Part shown: piece by piece, positions 12,564 through 23,550 of the stretch
Layout of the letters: the number at the start of each line of letters is the position of its first letter
Numbering within the stretch: position 1 is the stretch's first letter
NCBI GenBank assembly: GCA_022609375.1
Contig: JAGKQE010000059.1
Span: 119,345 to 183,344, forward strand
Length of the DNA stretch: 64,000 nucleotides
DNA from: Xenosphaeropsis pyriputrescens
Lineage: Eukaryota > Ascomycota > Leotiomycetes > Phacidiales > Phacidiaceae
Reading direction: 5' to 3'
Program-made: the position numbers and the translations under genes
Notes under the pieces: model-generated
Databases searched by the model: none
Told to the model about the DNA's origin: nothing
The model's input: the letters and a program-made list of their open reading frames with translations, nothing else

Positions 12564-13379
12564 CTAGTAGAGGCGCTTTGGTGGGGACATGGAAGCCTTG
12601 ATGGTCAAGCTTCCAACGTTCTGCCAGCCCTTCTTAAGAAGAGAGACGAGGTAGTTGATAGCCAACATGATGTTAGAAATAAGCTGATCCTCGGTCATCT
12701 CAACGTTGCCGACGGCGACACCCATACAGAGAACCTTCTTCAACTGGAACTTGATGGTGGACTTGACCTCAGTGATCTTGGCGGAAAGATCCTCGTTGTG
12801 GGAGACTGGGGTTGGGAACTTTCCGGCTGAGAAACTGTTAGATCAAGCGTTTTGTAAGAATGGTATGGTGGAAGCTTACCCTTGGAAAGACCTGGACCCA
12901 AGAGACGTGGGATCTGCTTGATCAAGGTGTCGGAAGCGACAAAAGCATCGTACTTGCGTGCGAGCTTCTTGATGAGCTTCTTGTTCTTGTTCAACTTCTT
13001 CAAGTCATCGGCGGACATAGCGTCAACACCACCGTGCTTCGCACGATCGATATCGTGCTGGTCACCGAGAATGCAGATGCTCATGTTTGGACGTGGGACC
13101 TGGGGAAGGCGGATGGTTCCGGAGAAACGCTTATCACGCTGAGGATCATAGTTCTTAAGACCGATCTGAAGCTCGACGGTCTCGAGGAAGTTACGCTTCT
13201 TGGTCTCCTGGGAGTACTCAAGGAGAGATTGGACGTTGGTACGCACACCGGCTACAAAGAACGCAACGTAAGTAATTGGTCATTGAGTGAATCAATAGCG
13301 ATGACGACAATGTCGCAACCATCAAAAATATCAAAAATGAGCAGAACATGATGAACATACCGACTGTGATTTTAGACAT
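12564..13379 (-). CDS. rpl10a: 60S ribosomal protein uL1 (L10a/Rpl1)
   Basis: Three exons, 13379-13361, 13251-12880 and 12826-12564 (introns 109 and 53 bp), give 217 residues, exactly the length of yeast Rpl1. The tiny first exon encodes MSKITV plus the first base of an Ala codon, an arrangement common in fungal ribosomal protein genes. Landmarks of uL1 are all present: RNFLETVELQIGLKNYDP, RDKRFSGTIRLP, the KYDAFVASDTLIKQIPRLLGPGL helix region (split here: ...LSKAGKFPTP across the second junction) and the C-terminus MSPPKRLY. uL1 forms the L1 stalk at the E site, guiding deacylated tRNA out of the ribosome. The upstream plus-strand region beyond 13380 is the promoter. Confidence 0.96.
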
Positions 13380-14547
13380 GATGACAGTCTTCCAATAGAA
13401 ATCTAATGGTGAGGTTTGTGCGTTTGTCGATGAAGTTTTTAGAAAATCGTCGCGACGGCGAGATTTGGTGTGGAGAAATTTTTAGCCCTAGTTTAGTGCT
13501 AAGGCCTGAGGTTGCGAGTTAACTCACAGGACAGTCACGTGTAGTTTGTTTCGTGCACTGGTGCACGATAGGAAAACGATTGATTGTGAAAGATGAATGC
13601 AAAGTTGCTTAGTTTCGACTACATCAGAGGGATAACATCTTTCTATATCCCAAATATTAAGTTCGCATTATCTTGAATACAGTGAGGTACATGCTGTTCC
13701 TTGAAATCGGAGCTTGATATCAGATAACCTTGATACATGTGGCATTCAATACCCGGCACTGGGCCTGGTTGGTACGATATTGGGGATTTCACTCCCATGC
13801 TGAGTGTAGCATATTGGAAATATGTGCTATGACGGGATTTCATACCTACTCATATTGTGTTTTTGGTATGTCGCTTTTTAAATCATGGCATCACATTCAT
13901 AAGGTTTGTTTCTCAGGATTAGTAAATTCCATGTCTTGAAAACAAGAAGCAAGACGAATGTGCTTCGGACAATTCTCAAGATCATATTAAAAGAGGCATT
14001 GATAATGGTGTAAAATCCGAGGTCACTTCAAGATGATTAATGTTTTGATAGCCGATACCGCGTTGTAGCAAAATGGCTCCAAGTAAAGTAGCTGCTCGTC
14101 GCGAGAGGTAGGTACGATGGCTTCTTCTTGTCGAAACCTCACATCCTACACATCCTGAGCTATAATACGCAAAAACTATCTGTGACTACACATCTGTCAC
14201 CTCGGGGTAACAAATATATGATCCTAAAGTTCGGTACTGCAGTTGATCATGACTCATGTATCGTCGTCGGCCTGAGTCACGTCAAGTGCAATTGTTATCT
14301 TTATAAAGCTGTCTAAGAGAGCGACGACACGTAAAGATACAACAAAAGACGCACAATACCATTGCCTTTATTACCCAGACCAGCTCACAACCTTACGCGA
14401 ACGCATAATTATTTTTTCAATCAAGCCCCTCCTTGCGCAGCATTCGATCTCCACTTTAACCACTTTAACTTCTACCAATACCAAAGGCTTGGAAGTTGAC
14501 TTAGCAATCAATCTACGTTCCGAACTCAGACTCCGAGAGCAGAAAAC
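13380..14547. other. Intergenic between divergent genes, 1.2 kb
   Basis: Contains the RPL10A promoter on its left side and the promoter and leader of the Myb-like gene on its right. I see no gene. A short ATG-led stretch near 14071 ending at a GT motif does not continue in frame into any acceptor I could find. Confidence 0.5.
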
Positions 14548-15493
14548 ATGTACACTGTCCCAAAGAAATCCAAGGAGAAGGAGAAAGAGAAGGCCCGCCT
14601 GTCGTTCTCGAGCTGGATTCTGGGCGGTTCTATTATCCAGCCAGCCAAAAAGGAAGAACACATCGGAAGGCGTGGCAGCGGTAATAAGCTGGCGTTGGTG
14701 GTCAGACCTGTAGGTTTGTTCACGCAGAAAGATGGTTTGCGTGTACTGATGATGTTAGGGTGATGAGACAATCACAGTGAGGAGACGCGGTACGAGTCGC
14801 TCAACCTCAACTGTGAAGGAATCAGAAGCACCAAAGGCGCCCGAAGCTACGAAGGAACCCGAGGTAGCAAAGCCGAGCGAGGAGAAGAAAGCTGAAGATA
14901 AACCGACAGAGGACAAAACAGCCGAGGAAAAGATCACTGAAGAAAAGCCAGCTGACGACAAGAAGGCCGAAGAGGAGAAGAAGAAGGAAGACGGAGAAGA
15001 CAAGAAGAAGGACAAGCAAGATGGGACAATGGAAGAGTTTACAGCCGAACAAGATACTGAGCTCATGCAGCTGAAAAGTGATGGAAAAACATGGCGCCAG
15101 ATTGCAAAAGCTATGAAGAGAGGACAGAAAGATTGTCAAGCCAGACTCACGGAGTTGGAGGAGGGTGAAGCATCCAAGAGTGAGGGCGACAAGGTGGACC
15201 CACCTGCTTCTGATGTTGACGAGAAGAAAGGAAATAGGAAGGGAGAGAATAACAAAAAAGAGAACAAGAAAAAGAAGAAGGACGAGGAGACAAAGGGGGG
15301 GCCAACCGTGGAGAATGATGGAAGAACACTGGAGGCAGATGATATTTGGACCAAGGATGATTGCAAGACACTGGAGATGTTGGAAGAGAGATATCGGGAG
15401 CAGAAATGGTTACAGATTCAAGCATCATTTTACAATTTCACTGGCAGAATGGTGGTCGCGGATCTCATCGAAAAGAAATTCAAAGACGGCTGA
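14548..15493 (+). CDS. Lys/Glu-rich protein with two Myb/SANT-like segments
   Basis: Exons 14548-14709 and 14759-15493 (49 bp intron, phase 0) give 298 residues. The N-terminus is basic (KKSKEKEKEKAR), then comes a hydrophobic SFSSWILGGSIIQP. Residues ~75-150 are a low-complexity Lys/Glu/Ala repeat (EKPADDKKAEEEKKK). Two Myb/SANT-like helix sets follow: EFTAEQDTELMQLKSDGKTW with RQIAKAMKRGQKDC, and after a second lysine-rich linker DIWTKDDCKTLEMLEERY with QKWLQIQASFYNFTG. Each has the acidic-Trp/Phe start and internal Trp expected of SANT modules, although not the full three-Trp pattern. Such proteins recur in Pezizomycotina without a known job; a chromatin or DNA-binding role is inference. 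Confidence 0.75.
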
Positions 15494-15736
15494 GGGTTGA
15501 GCACGTGATTTGGAAGGGCGACAAAGACCAAGAACACTTTCATAATTTGCACTACTTTTACTGGCTCGGAGAATAGGCTCCATGGGAATTTGACTTTAGG
15601 CTTTTTGGCAACTTGCTTCTGGCGTTGATTTCATATAGCTTAGTTTCCCAAGTGCATGACTTTCCATTCAATGATATTAATCAACCGCCACGCTGAAATG
15701 CAGCACACGCTCAAAAATCAAAAGGCTCTTCCAAAA

Positions 15737-16873
15737 TCATATAGGACTACCCATCAGCTGACCCAAATCTGCCTCCCATCTCTCCCTAGGCCTTTCAACT
15801 GGGGTACCACGACCTTCTGGCGACCTAATCTGTGAAGTAGGATTCTTCGTGCCTCTCCTCATCATCCTTCCGAGTATACCCACCAACTCCGCGGCATCCT
15901 CGAACATATCGTCATCCATTCCCTCCTGCGCATTATACACCTCCGAAATCGTTCTCTTGGCCAACCTCCGTGCTCCATCTCCATCATGCACACAATCAAA
16001 AAGGAAGGCACAAAACTCAAGCTGCACTGACAAGCGTAGTGGATGGCTTCCCCAGAGCAGTTTCTCCGAGAGATCCGAGGCTTCGACAAAGCAGGCCATA
16101 GCAGTTGGGATGTAGTCTTTTGCGGGAAGAAGAAAACTTGCAGCGGGAGCAGGGAAATTGCGTCCACCCACGGGGCCACCTTCCATGGGGTGTGATGGTT
16201 GTACGGAACTGCGACCGGATTGCAAACTGGGAGAGCCACGAGGTGTGCCACGATCTGGGGCTTTCCCTTTGTCCACCCTTCCTGATTTTGGTGAGTGAAA
16301 GCCAGGTGGTGTTGAAGTGCGCCTCGACTTTACGGCCTGGTTGACACTTGGATAGTTGTGGAAGAGTACAAAAATATGATAGAAGCTTGCGCGTAGCTTG
16401 TATGCCAGAACCTTGAGTTCGCTGAAGCCTCGAACCCAAGGAAGAACATGTTGTTCAATAATAGTGAGTCCTTCGCGCGATAACCAGATAATGTGCATGT
16501 AAAGTTCTAGAGACTTGGTTGCTCGAGTTGGATCAAGTTTGCGAAGCTTGCGAGCACGCACTAGTTGTTTTGATAACACAACAGATAATCCCAGCACCTT
16601 GAATAGCCATGATGATAGAAGTGGATGGTCGATGGAAATGTTCTGGGCAAATTGACCAAGAAACTTCTGATCGACCTCCGAAGAGGCCATGATGCCCAAC
16701 AGGTCGCGATCAGGATCACGATGTCGAGAATGATGTATCAGTGGTAAAAGTGCCTTCTCAAAACTCTCCCTTGGACCTGCACGATAGAGAAGACGATCTT
16801 GAAATCGATCTGGCCAGCGACTATGTGAAGGTCGAGTCGCTCGTCTGTCAGAAGGATTGTCAGCTGATCCCAT
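15737..16873 (-). CDS. Divergent 14-3-3-like protein
   Basis: Single exon, 378 residues, ATG at 16873. The C-terminal part reads HPLRLSVQLEFCAFLFDCV, then ARRLAKRTISEVYNA and DMFEDAAELVGILGRM. This aligns by eye with helices 7-9 of 14-3-3 proteins (HPIRLGLALNFSVFYYEI, ...ACxLAKxAFDxAI..., ...STLIMQLLRDNL). Earlier, HPLLSSWLFKVLGL and LKVLAYKLRASFYHIFVLF fit the helix 3 and helix 5 regions. A ~50-residue Ser/Pro/Gly-rich insertion (about 205-255) separates the halves, and both termini carry disordered tails. The phosphopeptide-binding Arg-Tyr pair appears replaced by His-Ile. It is therefore probably a 14-3-3 fold that has lost or changed phosphoserine binding. No function known to me. Confidence 0.65.
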   Translation of the reverse strand: MGSADNPSDRRATRPSHSRWPDRFQDRLLYRAGPRESFEKALLPLIHHSRHRDPDRDLLGIMASSEVDQKFLGQFAQNISIDHPLLSSWLFKVLGLSVVLSKQLVRARKLRKLDPTRATKSLELYMHIIWLSREGLTIIEQHVLPWVRGFSELKVLAYKLRASFYHIFVLFHNYPSVNQAVKSRRTSTPPGFHSPKSGRVDKGKAPDRGTPRGSPSLQSGRSSVQPSHPMEGGPVGGRNFPAPAASFLLPAKDYIPTAMACFVEASDLSEKLLWGSHPLRLSVQLEFCAFLFDCVHDGDGARRLAKRTISEVYNAQEGMDDDMFEDAAELVGILGRMMRRGTKNPTSQIRSPEGRGTPVERPRERWEADLGQLMGSPI

Positions 16874-18070
16874 TTCTGTGAATATATTGAATTATATTGA
16901 AGTGAAGTGAACTGAGTTCATGATGAAGCAAGGAAGTCTGAAATATCAACATTATTGACTGGAAGGACAATTTCACGTTCTGTTGGCACCGTGAATCCCA
17001 GTACCTTGTTCTTGACGGAAGGAGTGAACGGTATCCCACCTAGAGATGATAGTGTGGAGACTCTGTGGTGCTTGTCCCAGAGCTGCTTCCTGGAGAAGTA
17101 CTCTTAACTCTCATTCGGCGGCGGGTATGCTAACCTGTTATTTCCTGTGGGTTGTCGATTGCTCATATGGATTTTGATAGTTTGATAATCTAAAACATTA
17201 AAAGGTTTTTTCCTTCTGAATTTTGGTTTTGATTTTGATTTTTGCTTGTGTGTAGGCAGAGAGAGAGGTGCGGAAAAGAGTCTGCTTCTGGATCCCTTGC
17301 GTTGATACTCCGCTGTCGTCCTTTGATATGGTGTTCTCGGCTTTCCCGCGTGTATATTCGATAACAACTCTTCTTCTTCGATATGTTAGCAATTTAGGGT
17401 GCTAGAGCATTATGATGTCGTCCGAAGTATTCTATTCTGTAGTCCAGGACGTAGCTGCCCAATACCCTGATCATGTAAATCTCCGTTAGTGAATCCTTAT
17501 GCCAAAGACCAGGAGCATTTTGTGCAGAAATAGAAAATCTGTCGTGTCAATTGGGTGATTAGGCTCCACTGACCGATCTTGTACACGTTTAACGTCGTAG
17601 AGTGGCCCCACAAAAGAGTGTAAAGACAGTACACGGTAGATATAGTGAATAACGAAGGAACACACGCACTCCAAACACTCGATTGAAGATTTTATGTTCT
17701 CGAGCACATAATCTGTAAGATCCGAAGAGCATATCGTCCTTGAGAAGCTTCGAAAAAGGGGTAACTGGTAGGGGAAGATTTTCTTATGGCGGTGAAGATG
17801 GGATGACGGAGCTTCTGGAACTTGATGAATAGCTCCCCGAGCTTTGCGGGGAGCGATGCCCGTTTGCTGCTTTCTTCTTATATAATGTGCGCAATAATAA
17901 TGGGGAATATCTGCTTGGAGGAAAGCTTGTTGTCGACGAAGTTAAAAGTGAAAACTGGTGGGGGCTTCAGTGGCCGGAGAAGAGAAGGGTTTGTTGATGA
18001 GTAGGAGGAGGAGGAGGAGGAGGGGAAGAGAAGGTATAGATGGGGTGAGGAGAGGTGAAGGTCAAGACGA

Positions 18071-18140
18071 AGATGAATATGAATATGAATATGAATATGA
18101 AGATGAAGGACAAGGACAAGGACAAGGACGAGGAAGAGGA
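18071..18140. repeat. Purine-rich hexamer arrays (GAATAT)n then (GGACAA)n
   Basis: Two adjacent hexanucleotide arrays with four to five copies each, read directly. Confidence 0.85.
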
Positions 18141-18343
18141 GAATGAGGAGCAGCAGCAGTATGTACACAATGAAATCACAATGGTCAGGCAGGTTGTACA
18201 AACAAATTTTGAACAAGTACCTATACAACGAGGAAAGATGAGGATGTCAACATGAGAAAGAGATGGGAGTAAACGAGTCCGAGTCTGAATATGAATCTGA
18301 GATGCTTTCTTTCTTCCAAGTGGAGTCGACCTCGGGATTATCT

Positions 18344-18411
18344 GCTTCTTCTTTTCCCTCTTCCTCTCTTCCTCTCTTCCTCTTCCTCTTCCTCTTCTTC
18401 TTCTTCTTCCG
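18344..18411. repeat. Polypyrimidine TCTTCC/TTC tract
   Basis: About 68 bases of almost pure C/T on the plus strand, built from CTCTTCC and CTT units. Confidence 0.85.
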
Positions 18412-18604
18412 TCCTCTGTCTGCAATTTTCCAAACCGACGGGTCTCAGGTTGCTGGGGGTAGTATTCAGATGCGGGCATCGTCTGTATGTTTGGATGTCT
18501 GGATGTAAAACTGTGTTCTTCTGGTGGTGGAAATGTCGACGATCCTTGCACCTGCAGCCTCAAATATGCACAGCGACGTGGCTGTTCCTGAGTGTCAACA
18601 GAAT

Positions 18605-18664
18605 ACAACACAACACAACACAACACAACACACAACACAACACATCACATCACATCACATCACT
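18605..18664. repeat. (CAACA)n and (CATCA)n pentamer array
   Basis: Roughly a dozen ACAAC pentamers with two small phase slips, passing into CACAT pentamers. Confidence 0.85.
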
Positions 18665-18815
18665 ACACACATACACAAGCAAGACAAAGATACCGACACA
18701 CACACGGAGAGAGAAGAAGCAGCACCAATAGAAAGAAGATGACCATGATCTTGATCTTGAACGAGGAAATGAACTTGTGCCTTGGAGCCTGAGAGTAACT
18801 TCACAGGCATCGAGA

Positions 18816-18858
18816 TAAGGCAAGGCAAGGCAAGGCAAGGTAAGGTAAGGTAAGGTAA
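18816..18858. repeat. (GCAAG)n/(GTAAG)n pentamer array
   Basis: Four to five GGCAA units followed by four GGTAA units, differing by C/T at one position. Confidence 0.85.
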
Positions 18859-20485
18859 AGTCTTCAAAGGCAAGGTACCTACCTAGGCAACATGTAAAGT
18901 CTTCTTTCGGGCTTTGCATTTGCCCTTTGCTCGGCTTTGCATCCCAGATCCGACGTCTCTTTGTCACGCCAGTATGATTATAATAATACTCAGTACCTGC
19001 AGACACGAGGCCAAACCTTGGTAGTAGTCAGGTAGGTAGGAATACCCTCAGAGTGGTTGCACATACTCTACCAAGTGTATCGTGTATAGCTAACTAATAT
19101 GCCAGGAATATGATAGCTACGGCATTATGACGATGGTCAACGGCTGTGTGCTATTTACTACTGGCCAGCAAGTCCTGGTCGTGGTCGTGGTCGTGGCCTG
19201 TCAAGAAACATTGGCATACCAGCAGGGTTCAGACCAGCAGCATCAATGACACCCGCAAGCACCTACCCATCTATCTGATATGGAATTGTCAGAAGAGACA
19301 ATCTACTACAGGTGCTACCAATCTGTACTTGCACAGATCTGTTTTTGGTAGTTCAGTATTACACATCATCAATGGCCATCGGGCGCCTGCCAGCACATCG
19401 TTGAATGGTATTAATTCCTATCTTCCGCGTCCCGGTCGTCTAAATTCATACTCGGTCGAGAGAAAAGCTCTGGAACGATGCGGCCCTTTGCAGCTGGCTC
19501 CCAGCATGTAATGGCATCTCTAATTCCAAGTCGACGGGCAACCTTGCCACCTTGAGACGATGCCATTCTAAGATGTTGGCGGTGAGTCGAGGAAGACGGT
19601 TGCTTGCAGAACCGCATTTAGTCAAATCGTACATGGACATATCTGCAAATCTATATGGGATCTTGGAATTGTAAATCCTCACTTCAAGTTCTTTATTTCT
19701 TTTATTAACCTGTGGCACAAGCTTCAGTAAGGCCGTTGAAGTTTACTATACAGATATCTTCCATCCGAACTGTTATGAGCTTCAGTGAAAGTGAACTTGT
19801 CATGGCTACCATGTATCATCATATTTGATATCTAGAAATAACACATTGTTTGCTTTGAACGCTCCGGTCCGCTTCCGCAACTTCCCTCTACAATCACGTT
19901 TTTATCAGGACTAAGAACAATCAGTTTGTTCCATGCAGCCCTATACTCTGCATGCATTCACAATACCTCGTTCACCTCGTGGCTCAGCCACTGCATACAT
20001 CCAGTCTTCTTCGTTTCTTCCCTCTCGCCTTCTAGGCGCATATCGAGATCCCTCGCCGGCGAGCCTATATGGGATTATTTGTTACACGGCTGGTGGAATG
20101 AAAATAGAGCATGGAAGTCTGGGTAGTGGCACAAGCAAACAAGTCGCACAGTTCTCAAGATGAGGCTCGCGATCAATGTGATAACGAGGAGGCAGAAGTG
20201 CGGTATGAAATGTATGATGATCTTGCCGTGTGTGGGCTCTCTGCTCTTTCAACTGTGAAAATGTTGAACTGTCGGAGGAGGTATAAGAATGCCTTTGATA
20301 GCTCTCGATTCGAGATATCAGCAGCAGAAACCACCTCCTCGGCCATCATTACACCAGCACAAACCTCATACCATCCAATCTCACCTTCGTGCTATCAAAC
20401 CCATCTCAACTTCATCAAATACGAAGTCATACAGACTCGACTACTATTCACATCTTCTCCTCAACGAAAACCTGAAACAGCCATC

Positions 20486-20692
20486 ATGTGCCATTACTAC
20501 GCTCACCAGTACAACTGCAAACACACCACCCACGCTCTGGGCAAACTCTGCAAGCCTGCTAGTCTCATCCAGACTCCATGCAACAACAAGCAGATCTGGC
20601 AGACTATTCGCATGGGCGAGGACTGTGAGCAATGTGCTACACCTGACAACCAGAGATACTCGGCCAAGACCAAGGGAAAGGGAAAGAGATAA
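20486..20692 (+). CDS. 68-residue Cys/His-rich small protein
   Basis: ATG at 20486 follows a CA-rich, ATG-poor leader ending ACAGCCATC, typical of a fungal start. The protein begins MCHYYAHQYNCKHTTHA and contains six cysteines and five histidines. Spacings resemble a small zinc-binding module (CHYYAHQYNCKH, then C at about 22 and 32, then CEQC at 47-50), and it ends in a basic tail (KTKGKGKR). I recognise the pattern of short MCHxxxxxYxCxH proteins found in many Pezizomycotina genomes but know of no assigned role. The open frame extends upstream to 20111, but that part has no protein character. Zinc binding is inference from Cys/His content. Confidence 0.7.
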   Translation: MCHYYAHQYNCKHTTHALGKLCKPASLIQTPCNNKQIWQTIRMGEDCEQCATPDNQRYSAKTKGKGKR

Positions 20693-21354
20693 ATTGAGGC
20701 AGAACGACGCGTCTGAAGAAACCTTCAGGTCATCATTTCAAGATTTCGGGTCTACGGGAAGTGGGGGGGGGGAGTTGGACGGGCTGGCTGGAGTTGTGGA
20801 TTATTGCGGCACGCTATATGAGATGGGTAGATTGTTGTCTTTGGGAATGGAGGAACACGTCAATAAAACGCAATATATGGTGCTAAAGTTCCAGCCAAAC
20901 TCATGCTGGTATTACTCCAACTTTTCTGTGCAATACAAAGATTGTGAAGTCCAAGCTACTATCATGTCAAGTGCACTTGAGAGATAATTGAGTCACCTTG
21001 TGTCTGGGAAGCTAGCTTCATGGGTAATATCCAGCTCTTGACACTCCAGCTACAACTGTTGTGAAGGCCATATTGTCTAGAAGCAGCATAGTAGACATGA
21101 TATTGCTTTAGACAGAGTAGGATACATTATCGGTGCAAGTGGCAGCTTATATTCCCATTTTCCGCCATACAGTTGTTCCACCCCAAGACATATCCGCGTG
21201 TACCTCGAATAAGTAACCCAAGAGCGGAATGACCGTCCAACGTCTTCCACTTACTGTTTGTACCTAGGTAGTATTTGCATGGTTTGCGCGACCAAGTTTC
21301 AAAATCTATCCTGCCTCGCTTGTCAACTCAGACGACTTCAAGCGAGCTGCTGCG

Positions 21355-21485
21355 AATATAAATATCCCCAAGCCGCCCACCTTCTGGACCTCTTCTTCTT
21401 TTCTCTTTAGCTCTCTTTGCCTATTGGCTTAGATCAAGTAAGTCTTCCACTCCTCTCTCATCCCCTTTTACATCTTCGATATCCT
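21355..21485 (+). promoter_or_regulatory. TATA promoter with pyrimidine start region and 5' splice donor
   Basis: AATATAAATAT at about 21355-21365 lies ~35 bases before a long C/T-rich stretch, as at many fungal transcription starts. A perfect GTAAGT donor follows at 21440. This looks like the start of a spliced transcript read to the right, though no long CDS follows. Confidence 0.4.
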
Positions 21486-21538
21486 TGCTAACAGCTTCCA
21501 AAGGTGTAGTATCTGTTCTTTTCAGTTTAATCTCTGGA

Positions 21539-21655
21539 ATGGTTCTACGGAACCAAATCGTGATTATACTAATTTTTGCACCTCGAGTGCTGTTCTCTGT
21601 GCTTGCACATGATGGCTGCTCACTGTGTCCCTGGTATTACACTGCCTCTAGGTGA
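21539..21655 (+). CDS. Candidate 38-residue signal-peptide-like ORF
   Basis: First ATG after the promoter-like element and putative leader intron. The peptide starts MVLRNQIVIILIF, has a hydrophobic core that could act as a secretion signal, and ends after HDGCSLCPWYYTASR, with two cysteines. It is too short for ORF statistics and could be chance. Listed because position, start context and composition agree with a small secreted peptide; no homology is claimed. Confidence 0.2.
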   Translation: MVLRNQIVIILIFAPRVLFSVLAHDGCSLCPWYYTASR

Positions 21656-23550
21656 TGCGACCTCTTTTTTTTCTTTCATTGCAACCTTTGGCTTGTCCGA
21701 AGGTGTGAAGAAGATTTTAGTTTGAGTTTCTGATACCTCGTGAGTAGAAAATAGATACTGAAGCTGAATGTGAGTACCTATGGTGCCTTACCGCGGAGAA
21801 CACTTTCGTGTTAGCTGTAGTTTAGAACAACATAACATACTTCGAGATACTCTTGAGGCGAAGAGAGACGAGAAGAAGTATGGCATCCATACACGCAACA
21901 AGTATAAATAGAGCCAGAGAAGTCTGAATATAAGCCAATCTTGATGTGATGGACTGCAAGATCAAGATACAAGATAAACTCGTTATTCCAATTGCCAGAC
22001 GGATTACTGCAGTAAATCACCTCTGCAATATCGCGATATCAAGGGTTAACTAATGTTGAAGGCGTTAGATCTCTTAAGTAAACAGTGAAGTCTTCGTGAT
22101 ACATACATTGCTATGATCGCTGTCCTCATCTCAACAACCGCTTTTCTACGTTGACTGCCTTCAACTTTGCAATGACCTTCACCAGAGACTACGTCTATAA
22201 GACGAGGTGCTCTTTAGTTCAAAGCACCAGGAAAGGACGCACTAGGTAGCCTCGGATATGACTCAACCTTATATAGAGAGTAACGACATGGATAACATAA
22301 ATATTTGTAATATATAAGAGGCGATATCAATTCAGGGGCTTAGAACCCGAATGAAATCCTCCGGTGAAGACTTACGAATCTGCCTGAGAACGCAGTCAAC
22401 ATGCTTGAGCTAAAGTTGAGCTCACCTGTCAAGAGTGTAATAATGACGAGCACCCACTTGATAACGACGAAACAATACCCTTTCGAAACAAAGACTCGAA
22501 CTTGGCCACAGAAGCATAACTCTAGATTCTGGATTGAAGTTTCTAGCTTGGTATGGGAGTAGGACCGGCTCGGGTACTTACGCCCGTCGGAAGTCACAGC
22601 TGCTGCTGATAGTGGGACAAACGTGAGAACGCACCTAAGGCTTCAAATAATTTGTCCTCGGGTAGATCTACACAGCTGAAAAGGACGTGTTGAATGACCC
22701 TTGTACAGGAGTCGAGGTAAGAGACTTGATTAATTGCGGATGATTTGAGGACTTGAGGACTTGAGGGTTTTATACGTACAAACAACTGTCTACTTGAACG
22801 AACACTTCTGACGTACTTCGTTCCTTTTCCCTTCCACCGGCAGTTGCTCATGTAAGGGATCAAAATGCTTGTTTTGAGACAGTATACACGTCTCCTGTAT
22901 TAGCAACGATATTAAATTTATTTTCCTTCATGATGGGGTGAAAGGATGAGAAAAGGGATGAGAGAGAGGCATATTTACGAAAGATGAAAAATAGGAAAGA
23001 AAAAGTCAAAATAAATAACCAGGGAGGAAACAATTTTATAAGAACTTACTTGTCAACAGTCGTTTTCCCCTGTAACCATATATGACTTATTATATGAACA
23101 GGTTTGTTGTGCTCAAGTCAAGTGCTGAGCTATACTCGGTCATGCAGATCCATGCTCATCACCGTCAAACGCCATTATTGTCATCCCTCTACCATTTTCA
23201 TTTCACAATTCACTAGGTACCGGCAACTACTCAAAAGCAGCAGAAGCCATACCGTATATAAATGAAAGAGGCCTTCCATGGCTACGATGATGAATGCTTG
23301 GCCCAGGGGTTGAGGTATCAAAATCATGAACGTCACTATACCTCATTGTCTCATAAAAATATTGAAAGAGTCAAGTCCAGTACACAACACAACCAGCTGC
23401 GCAATGATACTAAACGGTATGAAGTCACATGAAAAAGCAGCCATCGTCACAAAGATAGATCAATACATCATCGATTACTCTTCCTATACCAGACCCCATA
23501 AATGCAACACAGTATCCCCGGCCCCAAACGCCATTAATGCCCAAGTCTAT

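Larger units (their letters stand above)
16874..20485. other. Gene-poor interval with many microsatellites, 3.6 kb
   Basis: Holds the promoter of the 14-3-3-like gene on the left and the leader of the 68-residue protein on the right. Between 17960 and 18870 there is a dense run of unrelated short tandem repeats on both purine and pyrimidine biased strands. The ORFs here (up to 223 codons on minus) are translations of these repeats and are not accepted as genes. Confidence 0.55.
20693..23550. other. Intergenic, 2.9 kb
   Basis: Contains a TATA-bearing promoter-like element near 21355 with a possible short spliced transcript (see the entry at 21539), a G-run at 20764-20771, and otherwise AT-moderate sequence with no convincing ORF. 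Confidence 0.5.

Noticed and set aside
14071..14120. ATG start with a following GTAGGT donor-like site (MAPSKVAARRER)
   Set aside because: Joining to the nearest usable acceptor (about 14240) gives an immediate stop; no continuing exon was found.
17967..18638. 223-codon minus-strand ORF
   Set aside because: Its translation is mostly products of microsatellites (Ser, His/Ile and Arg/Glu runs).
18605..18664. Short tandem array that could be mistaken for a CRISPR
   Set aside because: Units are 5 bases with no spacers; a simple microsatellite in a eukaryote.
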